Of a stretch of 18,091 nucleotides of DNA, positions 15,369 through 18,091 are shown in pieces. This DNA comes from Erythrobacter sp. (GTDB taxonomy: Bacteria; Pseudomonadota; Alphaproteobacteria; Sphingomonadales; Sphingomonadaceae), in NCBI GenBank assembly GCA_003483125.1, contig DMWU01000226.1:1-18091 (forward strand), in the 5' to 3' direction. How positions within the stretch are numbered: position 1 is the stretch's first letter; each line of letters starts with the position of its first letter. The notes beneath the pieces are model-generated. The model did not search any database and was not told the origin of the DNA. It saw nothing but the letters and a program-made list of their open reading frames with translations. The translations under genes and the position numbers were made by a program.

Positions 15369-16274
15369 TCAGTCCTTGTCGTCTTTGGGTGCATGGACCC
15401 GCACCCAGTCGACCAGCATGGCAATCTCGCCCGTCTTGATCATTTCAACCGTATCCTCCGGCACACCAATATATGGCTTCTCAATGCCGTTGGTCTTGAG
15501 CGGATAGATCCCACCAACTGCGAAGTTCAGAATAATATGCTTGGGCGTGTCAAATCGCCATTTGCCGTAATATTCGACCATCGGGCGGGTGACGCGGTAG
15601 ATAAGCTGCCCATCCACCTCGAAGTGGATTTCATCTGCGGCCCATTCCACAGCGTAATTGTGCCAGTCGGTGACATCCAGCCCTTCTGGGAAGAAGAACT
15701 TGTTCACCAGCGGTGTCTCACCTGAATATCCCGGACCATGAAGGGCGACGCCGATCCAGTCTTTCTCGCCAACATATTCCATAATGTCGATTTCGCCCGT
15801 GTCCGGCCATCTGCCATTGCCGAGCAGCCAGAATGCCGGCCAGACGCCAATGGCATCGGGCATACGGATGCGGGCCTCTGCCCTGCCATAGGTGAAATCG
15901 AATTTGCCTTTGCTGTTGATCCGGCCCGAGATGAAATTTGCATCTCTTTCAATGCCCATATCAACTCCGGGCCTTAACAGCGGGCGTAAGATCAAGGCAC
16001 CGCCGTCGGCACCATCGATGCCATCAACAACCCTTAAGACCGAAGGATCGTCAACATAGGCCTGCTCTTCGCGGTTCACCCAGAAATCAGGGCCAACAAC
16101 GTTCCACTTGTCGCGATCCAGTGCGCTGGCATTGAACTCATCGGCAAAGATGACTTCTCGCTGCGGTTCTCCATCTTGCGGCTTTGACGGCTCTCCGGCC
16201 AGACTTGTTGCAGCGGATGAGAGGGCAAGAATTGCGGCGGTCGCCCGAATTGAGATTGCCATTTTTGCCAGCAT
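15369..16274 (-). CDS. Secreted glycoside hydrolase family 16 protein
   Basis: This is a secreted endo-acting beta-glycanase of GH16, a family covering laminarinases, lichenases, agarases and related enzymes. From ATG 16274 (GGGAGGA 5' of it) it has 301 residues, with a signal peptide (MLAKMAISIRATAAILALSS, cleavage probably near SLA/GE). The catalytic motif is GEIDIMEYVG with Glu161 the nucleophile, Asp163 and Glu166 the acid/base. WPAFWLLG precedes it and FAVGG follows, both typical of the laminarinase-like branch. In-frame codons upstream to 16400 lack a signal sequence. The substrate is not determinable, but marine algal beta-1,3-glucan would be a reasonable guess. No carbohydrate-binding module or TonB-dependent receptor is adjacent. 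Confidence 0.92.
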   Translation of the reverse strand: MLAKMAISIRATAAILALSSAATSLAGEPSKPQDGEPQREVIFADEFNASALDRDKWNVVGPDFWVNREEQAYVDDPSVLRVVDGIDGADGGALILRPLLRPGVDMGIERDANFISGRINSKGKFDFTYGRAEARIRMPDAIGVWPAFWLLGNGRWPDTGEIDIMEYVGEKDWIGVALHGPGYSGETPLVNKFFFPEGLDVTDWHNYAVEWAADEIHFEVDGQLIYRVTRPMVEYYGKWRFDTPKHIILNFAVGGIYPLKTNGIEKPYIGVPEDTVEMIKTGEIAMLVDWVRVHAPKDDKD

Positions 16275-16330
16275 GCGGTCCTCCCTGAGAACACTCACAA
16301 CTAGCAGCCGGCATGCTTTTGTCCATATCA

Positions 16331-16367
16331 TGCAATGCAATCTCGAATGACTCGATTTTGCATTGCA
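16331..16367. promoter_or_regulatory. Imperfect 16-bp inverted repeat between the GH16 and rsh genes
   Basis: The left arm TGCAATGCAATCTCGA (16331-16346) and the right arm TCGATTTTGCATTGCA (16352-16367) match as an inverted repeat at 14 of 16 positions, with a 5-nt spacer. The outer ten bases are a perfect match and contain a tandem TGCAA pentamer. It lies 56 bp before the GH16 start and 32 bp before the rsh start, so it could be an operator for either or both genes. Its form resembles a dimeric repressor site; the regulator is unknown. Confidence 0.5.
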
Positions 16368-16399
16368 AAAAACGACACTAGGCCGCACATTTAGGTGCA

Positions 16400-18091
16400 A
16401 TGCTGCGCCAATATGAACTTGTTGAACGGGTCCTTGGATATGACCCCAACGCCGACGAGGCGGCGCTTAATCGCGCCTATGTCTATACGGTGCAGAAACA
16501 CGGCACACAAAAGCGTGCTAGTGGCGATCCTTATTTCTCGCATCCGGTAGAGGTTGCAGGTCTAATGACCGACCTGCAGCTCGACCAGGAAACCATCATC
16601 ACTGCGCTGCTGCATGACACGGTCGAGGATACGTTGGCGACGATCGAGGATGTGGAGGCCAATTTCGGAACGGAAATCGCCCGGCTTGTCGATGGTGTAA
16701 CAAAGCTCTCCAAGATCGAGTCGATGGCAGAGGATGAACGCGCTGCTGAAAATTTGCGCAAATTCCTGCTGGCGATGAGCGAGGACATCCGTGTGCTGCT
16801 GGTGAAGCTGGCGGACCGGCTGCACAACATGCGCACGCTCCATTTCATTAAATCGCCCGAGAAGCGCCAAAGGATCGCGCGCGAGACGATGGATATCTAT
16901 GCCCCGCTGGCAGAACGCGTGGGCATGTATGAGTATATGCGCGAGATGCAGCTTCTAGCTTTCGAGCAGCTTGAGCCAGAGGCACATGCCACGATCACAA
17001 AACGGCTGGCCGAATTGCGCAATAAGGATGGCGGGCAGGTCGATGCCATTGCGCTCAAGATCAAGCAGGCGCTGGCCGAAAGCGGGCTAAAGGTCGAGGT
17101 TTCTGGCCGCGAGAAACACCCCTATTCGATCTGGAAGAAGATGGCGGAACGTCATGTCAGCTTCGAACAGGTCACTGACATCATGGCCTTTCGCGTGATC
17201 TGCGAGAATGAGGACGAATGTTACCGGGCCCTGGGCGTTTTGCACCAGACATGGCAATTCCTGCCAGGCAAGTTCAAGGATTACATTTCGACGCCCAAGA
17301 ACAATGGGTATCGCTCGCTCCATACCTCGTTGATGTATGAAAACTCGATGCGTGTTGAGGTGCAGATCCGCACCCGCGAAATGCACCAGCGCAATGAATT
17401 CGGACTGGCTGCGCATTGGGCCTATAAACAAGGCGAACGGCCCGATGGCGCAGTGGGCTGGCTGCGAGATCTGATCGAAATTGTCGATGCCAGCCACGAT
17501 GCAGAGGAACTGCTCGAGCACGCAAGGTTGGCGGTTTACCAGGATCGCATATTTGCTTTCACGCCCAAGGGTGCCCTGTTCCAACTGCCGATCGGAGCAA
17601 CACCGGTTGATTTCGCCTTTGCTGTCCACACGGACCTTGGCGCGCGGGCTGTAGGCGCTAAGATCAACGGCCGGCATATGCCCTTACGTACGCCCCTGCA
17701 AAACGGGGATGTTGTCGAAGTGATCAAGGGCAAGAATGCAGAGCCGCAGCTGTCCTGGCTAGGTTACGTTGTCACCGGCAAGGCGCGCGCGGCAATCAGA
17801 CGGGCGGTACGCCTGAAAGAGCGCGAGGAAGTGGCGGAAATTGGCCGCAAGCTCTTTGACGGGATCGCTAGTCGCGTGCCCGCGCGCATCGGCAAGAAGG
17901 CGATCCGCGATGCTGTGAAGCGGCTGGAGCTGATCGACGAAGATGACCTGATGTTCCTGATCGGCGCCGCAAGGATCCCGGATCGCGATGTGATGGAAGC
18001 CCTGGTACCGGGTTGCACTGCTGAAATCGACGAGAATGAGGATTGGGCCAAGAGCGGGCCTTCCATCTCTATCCGTGGGCTTACGCCCGGC
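16400..18091 (+). CDS. rsh: Bifunctional (p)ppGpp synthetase/hydrolase, Rel/Spo homologue (3' end missing)
   Basis: This gene runs off the window; 564 codons without a stop are present. It makes and degrades the alarmone (p)ppGpp in the stringent response. An HD hydrolase domain spans about residues 20-180, with HDTVED at 72-77 intact, so hydrolase activity is expected. The synthetase domain (about 230-345) includes DIMAFRVI from Asp260, NNGYRSLHTSL and EVQIRT from Glu320, so synthesis is likely too. A TGS domain begins near RIFAFTPKGALFQL (residue 383). The C-terminal ZFD/ACT region is outside the window. ATG 16400 is the first start after an in-frame TAG at 16379-16381. The gene is divergent from GH16. 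As in most alphaproteobacteria, this is probably the only long Rel/Spo protein. Confidence 0.95.
   Translation, partial: MLRQYELVERVLGYDPNADEAALNRAYVYTVQKHGTQKRASGDPYFSHPVEVAGLMTDLQLDQETIITALLHDTVEDTLATIEDVEANFGTEIARLVDGVTKLSKIESMAEDERAAENLRKFLLAMSEDIRVLLVKLADRLHNMRTLHFIKSPEKRQRIARETMDIYAPLAERVGMYEYMREMQLLAFEQLEPEAHATITKRLAELRNKDGGQVDAIALKIKQALAESGLKVEVSGREKHPYSIWKKMAERHVSFEQVTDIMAFRVICENEDECYRALGVLHQTWQFLPGKFKDYISTPKNNGYRSLHTSLMYENSMRVEVQIRTREMHQRNEFGLAAHWAYKQGERPDGAVGWLRDLIEIVDASHDAEELLEHARLAVYQDRIFAFTPKGALFQLPIGATPVDFAFAVHTDLGARAVGAKINGRHMPLRTPLQNGDVVEVIKGKNAEPQLSWLGYVVTGKARAAIRRAVRLKEREEVAEIGRKLFDGIASRVPARIGKKAIRDAVKRLELIDEDDLMFLIGAARIPDRDVMEALVPGCTAEIDENEDWAKSGPSISIRGLTPG

Noticed and set aside
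17087..17677. 196-codon minus-strand open frame inside rsh
   Set aside because: It is opposite to conserved synthetase and TGS domains of rsh and shows no protein family features.

Overview
This window looks like chromosomal housekeeping sequence from an alphaproteobacterium, most likely Sphingomonadales and close to Erythrobacteraceae. The evidence is gene content and protein style: a hisH-A-F-E-HIT run, a ybgC-tolQRAB-pal run, a PdeM-type phosphoesterase, a single long Rel/Spo homologue and an Erythrobacter-like IF3. Base composition appears even throughout, with no sign of a prophage, insertion sequence, integron, CRISPR array, tRNA or rRNA. The taxonomic placement is inferred from reading the proteins, not from a search.

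Layout. Positions 1-2543 (+) hold the end of a histidine operon: hisH (5' end missing), hisA, hisF, hisE, then a HIT-family hydrolase. Several junctions are 4-bp ATGA overlaps. Positions 2627-6976 (+) hold the Tol-Pal envelope operon: the thioesterase YbgC, the motor proteins TolQ and TolR, a short TolA-like protein, periplasmic TolB and lipoprotein Pal. No cpoB gene follows pal. Instead a small candidate secreted or membrane protein is encoded convergently on the minus strand (6973-7155), followed by a J-domain protein with an N-terminal Cys/His-rich segment (7313-7846, +).

Positions 7949-14465 are all on the minus strand. Reading in the transcribed direction they are: a PdeM-like phosphoesterase, infC, a secreted DUF547 protein, a DASS/SLC13 transporter, a cystathionine gamma-synthase-family PLP enzyme, and an atypical SDR protein without the canonical Tyr and Lys. 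hemF (14511-15368, +) is divergent from pdeM and abuts, stop to stop, a secreted GH16 glycosidase (15369-16274, -). The window closes with the first 564 codons of a bifunctional (p)ppGpp synthetase/hydrolase (16400 onward, +), divergent from the GH16 gene.

I found no obviously new multi-gene system. The items most worth checking are: a probable AUA start codon on infC with a well-placed Shine-Dalgarno; a 16-bp inverted repeat between the GH16 and rsh genes; a structured leader before the PLP-enzyme gene; a hairpin overlapping the ribosome-binding site of the SDR gene; the SDR active-site replacements; the small convergent ORF at the end of pal; and the Cys/His module on the J-domain protein.
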